Positions 54,345 through 62,848 of a DNA stretch of 64,000 bases are shown one piece after another; position 1 is the first letter of the stretch, and every line of letters begins with the position of its first letter. A program made the translations under genes and the position numbers. Location: assembly GCF_013184985.2 (NCBI RefSeq), contig NZ_CP063418.1:2542001-2606000 (forward strand). Direction: 5' to 3'. Source of the DNA: Actinomyces faecalis (lineage in GTDB: Bacteria > Actinomycetota > Actinomycetes > Actinomycetales > Actinomycetaceae). A model generated the notes under the pieces. That model did not search any database. It worked only from the letters and a program-made list of their open reading frames with translations, and was not told the DNA's origin.

Positions 54345-54913
54345 GAGGCGAGGCGCGCGAGGAGGCCGGCCCAGCGGTTCTCCTCATCCTCCATACGGGC
54401 GTCAGAGGCCTCGTCCCATCGGGCCTCCTGGGAGACTGCTGGGACGATGGTCGTCTCGTCCGAGGTGGAGAAGAACCGCATCATGGACTGGTGGGTGATC
54501 GGCTCCTTGGAGTCTGCTTCCTTGGGCAGGTCTCCTCTGGCCTGGGTCCACGGACCTGCCTTGTGGGTCAGGCTCATCATGCCGACCGGCCTGTAGCCGC
54601 GGTACCGCTCGACCACGGCCCGGATGAGCTCCTTCTGAGGCCCGGTCAGCACGGACTCGTCTGCTTCGTCCACCGCTCCGGTGCTGTGCTTGTCGGAAAC
54701 GTAGACGGGCACGTAGACGGGGCCGAACCTCCAGGCCTGAGGCTCCTCAGGGAAGAGGGGTCTGCCTGTCTGGACGAGGTAGGAGCCCTGGACGTAGTAG
54801 AGGAGCTTCTGGATCTTCATCCTGTCAGCCGCCTCCAGGTCCCGGATGTACCTGGCGGTGGCGAGCAGCTGCTCGGAGCCCTGTCGGGCTGGGGTCACGA
54901 ACGGATTCTTCAT
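54341..54913 (-). CDS. Panacea-domain (DUF4065/SocA-like) antitoxin
   Basis: 190 residues. The Panacea signature is clear: MKIQKLLYYVQGSYLVQTG (about 32-50), then PLFPEEPQAWRFGPVYVPVY. These domains serve as interchangeable antitoxins for many toxin types. Good start: GGGAGGAAGC before the ATG at 54913. First gene of the antitoxin-toxin pair in the tRNA-Ser element; usually such operons are self-repressed, but I see no palindrome upstream. Confidence 0.82.
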   Translation of the reverse strand: MKNPFVTPARQGSEQLLATARYIRDLEAADRMKIQKLLYYVQGSYLVQTGRPLFPEEPQAWRFGPVYVPVYVSDKHSTGAVDEADESVLTGPQKELIRAVVERYRGYRPVGMMSLTHKAGPWTQARGDLPKEADSKEPITHQSMMRFFSTSDETTIVPAVSQEARWDEASDARMEDEENRWAGLLARLAS

Positions 54914-54989
54914 GCTTCCTCCCGTCAGCGGCTCATGGCCGGAGCGCCCATGAGGCTCTGGCTCTGTTCATCCATTACAACACGCTGGG

Positions 54990-55388
54990 GTTCCCGGGTC
55001 ACCCCTTTGGTTCCCGTTGTGTCCCAGTCTGGAGAAGACGTTGTGGCGCACGGTGGTGCCGGCAGGGGTGGTGAACAGCGGGTCAGTGCGCTTCCTGCCC
55101 TCGGCCAGGTCCGCGAGCGCGGTGGCGACGTCGGGGGCGAGCGCGACGTGCCGGTTGGCTCGGCGTGTCTTGGGCGGGCCGATCTTGAAACCTCCGGGGA
55201 CCTTCTTCCACGCCTTGTTGACGTGGACGGCGTCGGTGCCGAGATCCGCAACGGTGAGTGCTGTGACCTCGGACCAGCGCAGTCCTGCTGAGGCAAGGAA
55301 GGTCACCAGGGGCGGTAGTGCTCGGGGGTGACTGACCGCAGGGCGGCAAACTGCTGCGGGATCAGGAAGATCATCCCCCATCCTCCGC
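54990..55388 (-). pseudogene. Frameshifted tyrosine-recombinase (phage integrase) fragment
   Basis: Middle of an integrase catalytic domain. One frame gives MIFLIPQQFAALRSVTPEHY-RP, and the next gives LVTFLASAGLRWSEVTALTV with the first catalytic Arg, then VNKAWKKVPGGFKIGPPKT and RHVALAPDVATAL. A one-base deletion near 55305 (CGCCCCTGGTGACC) puts a stop in the first frame. The N-terminal DNA-binding half and the C-terminal HxxR...Y box are absent. It begins exactly at the right attachment repeat. Confidence 0.85.
55373..55388 (+). repeat. attR copy of the 16-bp tRNA-Ser repeat
   Basis: Identical ATCCCCCATCCTCCGC to 53406-53421, immediately beside the integrase fragment and upstream of a terminator. 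Confidence 0.85.
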
Positions 55389-55395
55389 TGGCAGA

Positions 55396-55424
55396 CCCCG
55401 CGATCGTCGAGATCCGGGGTTTTT
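55396..55424 (+). terminator. Terminator beyond attR
   Basis: CCCCG-c-GATC pairs with GATCCGGGG around GTCGA and is followed by TTTTT. Its orientation suits the tRNA-Ser gene before the element separated them. Confidence 0.75.
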
Positions 55425-55489
55425 CGCGCGATGGGGCGGATCTCCACCAAGGACGATCCACGCGGCGGCGCCTTTGGCAGGCTTGACCC

Positions 55490-56104
55490 ATGCACACGTC
55501 CGCCCGTCTCACGGTCCTGTCTGCCGCCCTGCTGCTCGCCGTCTGCCTCGGTAGCTGCTCTGGAGGCACCGCCTCCACGGGCAGCACCGGCGCTCCCTCG
55601 TCCGCCGCGGCCACACCCACGGCCGACGGCGAGACGACGCTCGGCGCCACCACCTCACCAGGCCCCGCACTCACCTCGGTCCAGGACATCCGTAGCGGGG
55701 ACTGCTTCGTACCGGCACCCGTCGCCAGCAGCCAGCCGTCCGCCGGCCCCGATTCCAGTGCTGAGGGCAGCGCCGCGGCCACCGCAGACGAGGACACCAC
55801 GCAGTCCAGCCAGGTCGACCTCGTGTCGATCGTGGAGTGCTCACAGCCTCATCGCTTCCAGGTCCTGGACGTCACCGAGATGAGCGGGGAGTCCCTCCCT
55901 GAGCCTGACGCGCTGTACCAGCAGGCCCAGGCCTCCTGCGAGTCCGTCGCCGCCCCGTACCTGAGTGACCAGACAGGACAAGCCACCTACCGGGCCCAGT
56001 TCCTCGCCCCGACCGCAGACTCGTGGCGAGCCGGGGACCGCAGCCTCGTGTGCCTGCTCACCTCCGCTGACTCCACCGAGCTCACCGGCCCCGCCACGCG
56101 CTGA
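55490..56104 (+). CDS. Septum-formation-family lipoprotein
   Basis: 204 residues. A signal peptide ends in the lipobox LGSC (about 20-23), then a Ser/Thr/Ala/Gly-rich stalk to about 65, then a small domain with the Septum_form pattern: GDCFVP, VECSQPHRFQVL, SC in the middle and AGDRSLVCLL at the end. The four cysteines probably form two disulfides. Related actinobacterial proteins are implicated in septation. It lies just outside the element. Confidence 0.82.
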   Translation: MHTSARLTVLSAALLLAVCLGSCSGGTASTGSTGAPSSAAATPTADGETTLGATTSPGPALTSVQDIRSGDCFVPAPVASSQPSAGPDSSAEGSAAATADEDTTQSSQVDLVSIVECSQPHRFQVLDVTEMSGESLPEPDALYQQAQASCESVAAPYLSDQTGQATYRAQFLAPTADSWRAGDRSLVCLLTSADSTELTGPATR

Positions 56105-56213
56105 CACGTGCTGGCCGGCCCCGCCGTCGGTGCCCCTTCCCGCTGGTCCTGCGCGGTCCGGACAGGCTGTGGGGTCCCACGCGGGTGTCACAGCCGGCCG
56201 CTAGCATGACCCC

Positions 56214-56552
56214 GTGATCTTCAAGGCCGTCCGCGACCGCGCTCCCTACCCTGACCACGGGGTCGAGGCGCAGCGCGACTGGTCCGTCATCGCCCCCAGG
56301 CAGATCCGTCTGGACCAGCTCACCACGACACGTGCCACCCTCGACCTACGCACCCTCCTCGACGACGACTCCACCTTCTACGGTGACCTGTTTGCTCACG
56401 TCGTGGCCTATCAGGGCGAGCTCTACCTGGAGACCGGGCTGCACCGCGCCCTGCGGGCTGCTCTCCAGGGACGCACGGTCCTGCACGCCCGGGTCCTGGA
56501 GCTGGACCACGCGGGCCGCGCTCTCCTGGCCCCGCCGCCTCCGGCCGTCTGA
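56214..56552 (+). CDS. Conserved actinobacterial protein of unknown function
   Basis: 112 residues: MIFKAVRDRAPYPDHGVEAQ at the start, then RQIRLDQLTTTRATLDL, DDDSTFYGDLFAHVVAYQGE and LYLETGLHRALRAALQGR. The last two are highly conserved in Actinobacteria, sometimes labelled VapB-family antitoxin, for which I see no basis here. The GTG lies 6 nt after TAGCAT (leaderless pattern). Next to a LytR_C protein. Confidence 0.75.
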   Translation: MIFKAVRDRAPYPDHGVEAQRDWSVIAPRQIRLDQLTTTRATLDLRTLLDDDSTFYGDLFAHVVAYQGELYLETGLHRALRAALQGRTVLHARVLELDHAGRALLAPPPPAV

Positions 56553-56618
56553 GACTGCCGGCCGCCGACGCCACGAGGCCTCCTGACCGCCACGCACCAG
56601 CTCGGTTACTGTTGGCCG

Positions 56619-57254
56619 GTGAGCACTCCCCCAGACCCGCGCGCTGAGTACCGCCGTCGTCTCCAGCACCGCCAGACGATGGTCATCGGAGGCATCCTGT
56701 CCACGATGGTCGTCCTGACTCTCGTGTGTCTGCTGCTGTGGACCGGGATCGTGCCCGCCCCCTACGAGCCCGGCTTCTCCAGCGCCAAGGACGAGGCGAC
56801 TCCTGTGGCCCAGCCCTGCCCGCCCGCTGACGCTGTGACGGTCGAGGTCACCTCCGTCCCCGTCAACGTCTACAACGGCACGGACACCACCGGCCTAGCC
56901 GGTGACGTCACTACAGCCCTGACCGAGTCGGGCCTGACCGTGACGACGACGGCGGACTGGCCCCGCGGCTCCTACGACGGCAACGTCCTCCTGACCACCT
57001 CGCAGGCAGGGATCACCAACGCCTACACCCTGGCCCGCGTCTTCACCGGGACCGTCAACGTCACCATTGACGAGACCGCCGACGCCGCCGACCCGGCCGT
57101 GAGCGTCGTGCTCGGCTCGGAGTACAAGCAGTCGATCCTCACTACCTCGGAGATCGGTCAGCTCAAGGCCGGCACGCCGATCTCGGCGCCCACCAGCTGC
57201 GTCGCCGTCACGAACGCTCCATCCGATCAGGACAGCCCGGCTCCGGCCAGCTGA
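56619..57254 (+). CDS. LytR C-terminal domain membrane protein
   Basis: 211 residues: cytoplasmic basic N-terminus, one membrane helix (about 21-46) and an extracytoplasmic LytR_C domain (VNVYNGTDTTGLAGDVTTAL at about 88-107, then VVLGSEYKQS). The domain is found in LCP ligase proteins and in stand-alone envelope proteins such as VirR-like factors. A GTG at 56619 follows TACTGT by 6 nt. Strong hairpin downstream. Confidence 0.88.
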   Translation: MSTPPDPRAEYRRRLQHRQTMVIGGILSTMVVLTLVCLLLWTGIVPAPYEPGFSSAKDEATPVAQPCPPADAVTVEVTSVPVNVYNGTDTTGLAGDVTTALTESGLTVTTTADWPRGSYDGNVLLTTSQAGITNAYTLARVFTGTVNVTIDETADAADPAVSVVLGSEYKQSILTTSEIGQLKAGTPISAPTSCVAVTNAPSDQDSPAPAS

Positions 57255-57285
57255 TCGGATCACTCACTGCGGCTCCTTCAACGTC

Positions 57286-57326
57286 ATGGGGGCGTGCTTC
57301 CCGGAACCTGGGAAGCACGCCCCCAT
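57286..57326. terminator. Perfect 17-bp hairpin
   Basis: 57286-57302 pairs perfectly with 57310-57326 around 7 nt, between the convergent LytR_C and permease genes. Confidence 0.85.
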
Positions 57327-57378
57327 CACGTGGGTACGCCCAAGACGTCTACAGCACGCCTCTCACCGCGCTCAGTGC

Positions 57379-58779
57379 TCAGTCCTTCTTACGCGCGCGG
57401 GTCGCGTAGGCCGGCCCCTCCAGCTCGGTTCCTGCCGGCGCCGAGGCAGGCGAGGCCTGCTCCAGGTTGGTCCCACGAACCTTCGAGATCCAGCGCATGG
57501 CGTGGTAGATCGCGATAGCGGCCGCCGAGCCCATGGCGATGCCTGTGAAGGTCATGTCACCCCAGTGCCAGGTGTAGTCAGCGATGGCCACGACCATGGC
57601 GATCGCCGCAGTGTTGAGGTTGACCGGGTCGGAGAAGTCCACACGGTTCTGCACCCAGATCCGCACACCGAGCATGCCGATCATGCCGTACAGGATCGTG
57701 GCCGCGCCACCGAGGACGCCAGCGGGGATCGTGGCGATGATGACGCCGAACTTCGGCAGCATGGACAGGCCTAGCGCCGTGATCGCGGCGACGACGTAGG
57801 CCGCGGTGGAGTACACGCGCGTCGCTGCCATGACGCCGATGTTCTCGGCGTAGGTCGTGGTGCCCGAGCCGCCGCCGGTACCGGCCAGCATCGTGGACAG
57901 ACCGTCAGCGAACAGGGCCCGCCCCGTCACGTCGTCGAGGTTCTCGCCCGTCATAGCGGACACGGACTTCACGTGCCCGATGTTCTCGGCCACGAGCACG
58001 AGCACCACCGGGACGAACAGGCCCAGCAGACTGAGGTCGAAGGCAGGGGCCCTGAAGGTCGGGGCGCCCACCCAGTCCGCCGAGGCGATGGCAGAGAAGT
58101 CGACCTCATCGCGCACGCAGGCGGTGGCGTAACCGATGAGCACACCGATGAGGATCGCCAGGCGTCCGATGATGCCCTTGAACAGCACGGTGATGACAAG
58201 GATCGCCACAATAGTGACCAACGCGGTGACCGGCGCGGTCTTGACGTTGTTCCAGGCTGAGGGCGCCAGGTTGAAGCCGATCAGGGAGACGATCGCGCCG
58301 GTCACGATGGGAGGCATGAGCCGGTCGATCCAGCCTGCGCCCGCGAAGTGGACGATCAGGCCCACCACGACCAGGGCGGCACCTGCGCTGATGACTCCAC
58401 CCTGCGCCAGTGAGGCCAGGTGGGGGTCGATGGCCTCTCCGCCGCCGGCCACGTATCCGGTCACGGCGCCGATGGGGGCGATCAGGGCGAAGGAGGACCC
58501 CAGGTAGCTGGGCAGACGCCCCGCCGTGATCCCCAGGAAGAGGAGGGTCCCCACGCCGGTGAAGAACAGCGTGGTCGAGGGCTCAAAGCCGGTGAGCAGC
58601 GGGACGAGGAAGGTGGCGCCGAACATGGCGACGACGTGCTGGACACCGATGCCGATCGTACGAGGCCAGGTCAGGCGCTCAGCCGGGGAGACAACCTCAC
58701 CGGGAGCAATGGAACGGCCGTCGCCGTGCAGGCGCCAACCGCGTGCACGAGCAGGGCGGTCTGGGGAGGAGGTGGGCAC
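57379..58779 (-). CDS. Uracil/xanthine permease family (NCS2)
   Basis: 466-residue nucleobase:proton symporter with about 12-14 membrane helices. GIGVQHVVAMFGATFLVPLLTG near the N-terminus, VVLVLVAENIGHVKSVSAMTG with the conserved Glu, and GGSGTTTYAENIGVMAATRVYS are characteristic of UraA-like proteins. The GTG at 58779 has CAGGAGCTC upstream; an upstream in-frame ATG at 58899 is not supported. Confidence 0.9.
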   Translation of the reverse strand: MPTSSPDRPARARGWRLHGDGRSIAPGEVVSPAERLTWPRTIGIGVQHVVAMFGATFLVPLLTGFEPSTTLFFTGVGTLLFLGITAGRLPSYLGSSFALIAPIGAVTGYVAGGGEAIDPHLASLAQGGVISAGAALVVVGLIVHFAGAGWIDRLMPPIVTGAIVSLIGFNLAPSAWNNVKTAPVTALVTIVAILVITVLFKGIIGRLAILIGVLIGYATACVRDEVDFSAIASADWVGAPTFRAPAFDLSLLGLFVPVVLVLVAENIGHVKSVSAMTGENLDDVTGRALFADGLSTMLAGTGGGSGTTTYAENIGVMAATRVYSTAAYVVAAITALGLSMLPKFGVIIATIPAGVLGGAATILYGMIGMLGVRIWVQNRVDFSDPVNLNTAAIAMVVAIADYTWHWGDMTFTGIAMGSAAAIAIYHAMRWISKVRGTNLEQASPASAPAGTELEGPAYATRARKKD

Positions 58780-58984
58780 AAGAGCTCCTGTCGCGAGTGG
58801 GTCGGGGTGGGTGGCGGCATGGGAGCATGCCTCCCGTGCCGAGCGACAGGGCCCGGCAGAGCCCTGCCGGGTCTCCAGTCTAGACGGCTCAGCCCCCACC
58901 TACCTGCCCACCCCGTGGCGTCGTCGGACACAGGGACGCCGGCGCCACCCTTGCCCTTCGGCGCCCATGAGGCATGATGGACGG

Positions 58985-59389
58985 GTGACGACGCCGCAGC
59001 CCGCCTTCTCCTCCAGCGCCTCAGCCCCAGCGCCGGGCCTGTCCGCCGGCGCCCGTACCGGCGGCGCCACGCCGTCGTACCCCCATGCCGCACCGCGTCG
59101 CCCCTTTCCTGGCACGGAAGAGCTGCGGGCCGCTGAGATCTTCTCCGGCCCCGGCTACCAGGCCCCGCACCCACGCACCAACCCGCTAGCCGTGGCCGGG
59201 CTCGTGACCGCCCTGCTGTCCTTCATCCCTGCGCTCGGACTCATCGCGATCGCGCTGGGAGCCGCGTCCTTGCGCACTATCCGCCGCCACTACCAGACCG
59301 GCGAGGCCCTCGCCTGGTTCGCGATCGTCGTCGGATCCGCCTCCTGCGCCTTCTGGCTCGTAGTCACGCTGCTGGTAGCGGTGATCTAG
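58985..59389 (+). CDS. DUF4190-type small membrane protein
   Basis: 134 residues: Pro/Ala-rich N-terminal 65 residues, then two membrane helices with NPLAVAGLVTALLSFIPALG and a short loop RRHYQTGEALAWFAIVVG, the DUF4190 arrangement. GTG start 6 nt after CATGAT. Role unknown. Confidence 0.8.
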   Translation: MTTPQPAFSSSASAPAPGLSAGARTGGATPSYPHAAPRRPFPGTEELRAAEIFSGPGYQAPHPRTNPLAVAGLVTALLSFIPALGLIAIALGAASLRTIRRHYQTGEALAWFAIVVGSASCAFWLVVTLLVAVI

Positions 59390-59507
59390 CCCCCGGAGGC
59401 CGGCGTTCATCCGGCCCCGGCCCCGTCTGTCCCCTCACCTCAGGACTCAGCCCTCCCGCCTGGTGGGACACCTCTGTGCGGAGGCCTCAGAGCCTTACAG
59501 TGGACCC

Positions 59508-60248
59508 GTGAAGCCCTTCATCATGGTGTCGACGCGTCCGGAGATCGAGGCTGCCGAGCAGGAGTACGAGTCCTTCCTGCTGCAGGGCGGCCTGGAGAAG
59601 GACCAGCTCCAGCACGTGCGCCTGGAGGAGGTCGACTTCCTCAGCGCCTTCCAGGCCGGAGACGTCTCAGGCGTCCTGATCGGCGGCAGCCCCTACGACC
59701 TGTCCACCGCCGAGGCCTCCAAGACCCGCACGCAGGTGCGCATGGAGGAGCAGGTCCGCGAGCTGCTGTCGGTGGCTCTCAAGGAGGGCGTGCCAGTGCT
59801 CACCACCGGCTTCGGGCTGGAGGTGCTCGCCGGGTACCTGGGTACTGAGACCTCACACCGCTACGCCGAGGACCTGGGCGCCACGGACATCTTCCTCACC
59901 GCCGAAGGACGAGCGGACCCTCTGCTGGAGGGGATGCCACAGACCTTCACCGCCTTCGTCGGGCACCACGAGGGTGCTGTGGCCGTGCCGGAGCACGCTA
60001 CGCTCCTGGCCAGCTCCGCGGACTGCCCGGTCCACATGATCCGGGTGGGCAGGAACGTCTACGGCACCCAGTTCAACCCGGAGCTGGACGTCGAGCGCTT
60101 CCTGCAGCGTGTGTCCATCTACGCCGACGCCGGCTACGGGGACCCGGGCCTGATCGACGACGTCCTGACCGAGGCCCGCACCAGCGTGGACGAGCACCAG
60201 GCCGGACGAGTTATCCGCCGCTTCGTCGAGTACTTCGCCCAGGACTGA
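59508..60248 (+). CDS. Glutamine amidotransferase-fold pseudoenzyme
   Basis: 246-residue class I amidotransferase-like protein, paralogue of the gene at 61201-61932 (compare VKPFIMVSTRPE with MKPFLLLATRDD and GVLIGGSPYD with GIMVGGSPFN). The nucleophile loop reads TTGFG where the paralogue has GACYG, so the Cys is Gly, and the HPE box reads FNPELD, so the His is Asn. Both catalytic positions are lost. It may bind a ligand or regulate its paralogue (inference). GTG start 6 nt after TACAGT. Confidence 0.85.
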   Translation: MKPFIMVSTRPEIEAAEQEYESFLLQGGLEKDQLQHVRLEEVDFLSAFQAGDVSGVLIGGSPYDLSTAEASKTRTQVRMEEQVRELLSVALKEGVPVLTTGFGLEVLAGYLGTETSHRYAEDLGATDIFLTAEGRADPLLEGMPQTFTAFVGHHEGAVAVPEHATLLASSADCPVHMIRVGRNVYGTQFNPELDVERFLQRVSIYADAGYGDPGLIDDVLTEARTSVDEHQAGRVIRRFVEYFAQD

Positions 60249-60378
60249 GCAGGCAGACGCGGGACCCAGGAGCCTACGACCGTGTCGTGTGCCTGGAGCG
60301 CGGGCAGGTCCTGCCCCGCGTCGAGGGCGGGACGAGCCAGCTCCTCGCAGCCGTCGCCGACCGCCTGACGGGCTGAGG

Positions 60379-60413
60379 GAGGGCGGGCCGGGCCAGGGGT
60401 CCGGCCCGCCCTC
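60379..60413. terminator. Hairpin between convergent genes
   Basis: GAGGGCGGGCCGG (60379-60391) pairs with CCGGCCCGCCCTC (60401-60413). Confidence 0.82.
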
Positions 60414-60416
60414 TTC

Positions 60417-61100
60417 TCAGGACAGGTCCGCGTAGTCCTGCGGGACCTGGGCCAGGGCCTGGGCGATCGGGGTGCTGCCGTCGCGGAAGGGGATGACCTT
60501 GCGAATCGTGGCGTCGTCCTCCAGGGCGCCGAGGATGACGCGGGCGACGTTCTCGCGCGAGGTCAGCAGGGAGCCACCGTCCTCGGTGCGCTCCACCGTG
60601 ATCTCACCGGAGGCCGGCTCGGTGGTCAGCGTGCCGGGCCCCAGGATCGTCCAGTCGAGGTCGCTGGCCACCAGGTGGCGGTCGGCGTCGAGCTTGGCCA
60701 TGGCGTAGGTATGGAGCGGGTGGTCGGCCGGTACCGGCTCGTCGCCGTAGGAACCCGCCCACGAGACCATGAGGTAGCGGCGCACTCCGGCCTGCCGAGC
60801 GGCCTCCATCGAGCGGATGGCAGCCTGACGGTCGACGGCGTCCGTACGCTCCGGGCCTCCCTTGCCACCGGCTCCCGCGGACCAGACGACGGCGTCCGCG
60901 CCGTCGAGGGCCGAGGCCAGCGCCTCCTGGGTCGCGTCCTCGACGCTGAGCAGCAGCGGACGCGCGCCTGCGGCCTCAACCTCGTCAGCGTGCTCAGGGT
61001 TGCGGATCACGGACACGATCTCGTAGCCGGCGTCGCGCAGGAGCGTGGAGGCTGCGAGCGCGACCTTGCCGTGGCCACCGAAGATGACGACACGGGACAT
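60417..61100 (-). CDS. NAD(P)-binding atypical short-chain reductase
   Basis: 227-residue NmrA/SDR-a-type protein. VVIFGGHGKVALAAS (residues 4-18) is the nucleotide loop, with ADAVVWSAGAGGKGGPERTD and YAMAKLDADRHLVASDLDWT (YxxxK present as Y..AKLDAD) as further landmarks. Related to YtfG/YwnB-like proteins; substrate unknown. It ends in the convergent hairpin. Confidence 0.88.
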   Translation of the reverse strand: MSRVVIFGGHGKVALAASTLLRDAGYEIVSVIRNPEHADEVEAAGARPLLLSVEDATQEALASALDGADAVVWSAGAGGKGGPERTDAVDRQAAIRSMEAARQAGVRRYLMVSWAGSYGDEPVPADHPLHTYAMAKLDADRHLVASDLDWTILGPGTLTTEPASGEITVERTEDGGSLLTSRENVARVILGALEDDATIRKVIPFRDGSTPIAQALAQVPQDYADLS

Positions 61101-61200
61101 AGCAGAACCTTTCTCACGACGGAATCATCGTGGGGAGCAACAGCCTGGCGCCCAGCGTCATTCCCGGGCCACGCCTTCCTCGCCGGTACCGGGTAAGGGC

Positions 61201-61932
61201 TCAGCGGGCGTAGATCTCCACGAAGTTGCGCAGCACCACCCAGGACTGGCTCACGTCCTGGGCCCGGGTCCACGCCTGGACGCTGGCCAGCTCGTCGGGG
61301 GCGAAGTAGCCGTGGTCGGCGTAGAAGGCCTGGCGGTGCGCGAAGGCCTCTCCGTCGAGCTCAGGGTGGAACTGGGTGGCGTACAGGTTCTTCCTGATGC
61401 GCAGCATCTGGATCGGGCACGCCTGCGAGGTCGCCAGGACCACGGCACCCGGTGGCGGCACGCTGATCGCGTCGTTGTGCGCCACAAAGGCCCGGAAGGT
61501 GCTGGTCATCCCGGCGCACAGGGGGTCTGCCAGCCCCTCGGTCGTCAGGGTGATCTCGGGGGCGTCCACCTCCTCGGCGTAGCGGGAGTCGATGACGGCG
61601 CCCTGGTGGCGGGCCAAGGTCCCGATGCCGTAGCAGGCACCGAGGAACGGGAAGTCCTCGGCCACGAGCCGGTCCAGCAGAGCGTCGAACTCCGCCTCCA
61701 CGCGCAGCTGGACGGCGGACTTCTCCTCCTGCGGGGTGGTGGTGTTGAAGGGGGAGCCTCCCACCATGATCCCGGACCACTGGCTGAGGTCGAGGTCCGG
61801 CATGGGCTCGGCCTCCAGGCGGTGGCGGACGAGCTCGCGCTCGCTCAGGCCGGTGCGCGCGAGGAAGGCCGCGTACTCGCCGTCGGCGGGTCCGTCGTCG
61901 TCTCGTGTGGCCAGCAGGAGGAAGGGCTTCAT
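61201..61932 (-). CDS. Class I glutamine amidotransferase
   Basis: 243-residue GATase-fold enzyme with intact nucleophile (FLGACYGIG, about 102-110) and HPE box (ATQFHPELD), unlike its paralogue at 59508-60248. Similar actinobacterial proteins are usually annotated GMP-synthase-like glutaminase domain proteins; the acceptor is unknown. ATG at 61932; a longer frame upstream to 62178 crosses the PNP gene and is not used. Confidence 0.9.
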   Translation of the reverse strand: MKPFLLLATRDDDGPADGEYAAFLARTGLSERELVRHRLEAEPMPDLDLSQWSGIMVGGSPFNTTTPQEEKSAVQLRVEAEFDALLDRLVAEDFPFLGACYGIGTLARHQGAVIDSRYAEEVDAPEITLTTEGLADPLCAGMTSTFRAFVAHNDAISVPPPGAVVLATSQACPIQMLRIRKNLYATQFHPELDGEAFAHRQAFYADHGYFAPDELASVQAWTRAQDVSQSWVVLRNFVEIYAR

Positions 61933-61993
61933 GGTCCTGGAGCCTATCGGTCGGTGTCGGGGGCAGACGGCACGTCCGGGTGCTGGGCAGAGC

Positions 61994-62848
61994 TCAGCGC
62001 AGCGTCGACAGCACCGTCTCGACCGCCGCGCGCACGACGTCGGGAGCCGGCCGGTGCGCCGACCTCGCGTCCTGGCTCGGAGCGGCTGCAGCACGCCGGC
62101 CGGTGCGCCGACCAGAGGCTCCCGGGTGCGTCGCGACCACGTGGTCGACGTAGGCCAGGCCGGACACGCGCACACCACGTCCCGCCAGGGTCATCGCCTC
62201 AGCCACGCTGTCCATGACGACGGCGTCGGCCCCCAGCCGGCCGACGATCGCAGCCTCCGACCTGCTGGGACGCACCGGACCTGGCACGAGCCCGACCACG
62301 CCCATACCTCGCACCCCGCCGATCCGGGCAAGGTCCTCCGCCAGGTCCTCGTCCCACACAGCCTCCAGGGGGGCAGTGGCAGGGAAAAGGGGTGCGCCGG
62401 TGAGGTTGAGGTGGTCAGCGACGGCCAGGAAGTCACCCAGGGACGTCGCACCCAGGCTCGAGGCCCGCGTCACCAGCACAGCCGCGCGCACACCCGCGCC
62501 CGCGGCCAGCCGTGCCAGCCCCGTCACACGGCGCGAGGGCTTGCCCTCGTACAGGCAGGTGCGTCCGCGAGCCACGAGGACTCCCAGGCCTCCGCGGTCG
62601 TAGGAGGTCAGCAGATCCTCCTGACCCGGCACCTGCGGGGCAGAGACGCCAGGGAGGAAGGACAGGCGCACGCGGGAGGCGGGGCGCCCCCAGGCGGCGT
62701 CGAGCTCGGTCAGCAGAGCAGGCTCAGCCACGACCAGCAGGTCGTGACGAGGCCGACCCGTGGCGAGGAGGATGGAAGCAGCCGTGGGGTCCTCGTCCCA
62801 GGTACCGGGGTGAGCGCCTGCGGTAACGCCGGTGGGCTTGGGCGACAC
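61994..62848 (-). CDS. Divergent purine nucleoside phosphorylase-family protein
   Basis: 284 residues. The pattern of PNP/MTAP (class I) is recognisable: GRTCLYEGKPSRRVTG in place of GRxHxYEG, GDFLAVADHLNLTGAPLF, GLVPGPVRPSRSEAAIVGRL in place of GxxGPxYETPAE, and LGADAVVMDSVAEAMTLA. The Glu of the YETPAE loop is changed to Arg/Ser and the base-binding Asn is not visible, so specificity or activity may differ. The GTG at 62848 follows GGAGGAG. A 40-residue basic C-terminal linker precedes the end. Confidence 0.75.
   Translation of the reverse strand: MSPKPTGVTAGAHPGTWDEDPTAASILLATGRPRHDLLVVAEPALLTELDAAWGRPASRVRLSFLPGVSAPQVPGQEDLLTSYDRGGLGVLVARGRTCLYEGKPSRRVTGLARLAAGAGVRAAVLVTRASSLGATSLGDFLAVADHLNLTGAPLFPATAPLEAVWDEDLAEDLARIGGVRGMGVVGLVPGPVRPSRSEAAIVGRLGADAVVMDSVAEAMTLAGRGVRVSGLAYVDHVVATHPGASGRRTGRRAAAAPSQDARSAHRPAPDVVRAAVETVLSTLR

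Larger units (their letters stand above)
53406..55388. mobile_element. Degraded ~2-kb integrative element in tRNA-Ser
   Basis: Bounded by an exact 16-bp direct repeat, one copy inside the 3' end of tRNA-Ser. Contents: a terminator, a nuclease remnant, an ImmA-like fragment, an intact Panacea-Doc pair and a frameshifted tyrosine integrase fragment next to the right repeat. The second repeat is followed directly by another T-rich terminator (55396-55424) that looks like the tRNA's ancestral one. Confidence 0.82.

Noticed and set aside
61045-62217. 390-codon plus-strand frame opposite the reductase, amidotransferase and phosphorylase genes
   Set aside because: Crosses three supported genes on the other strand and has no recognisable domain.
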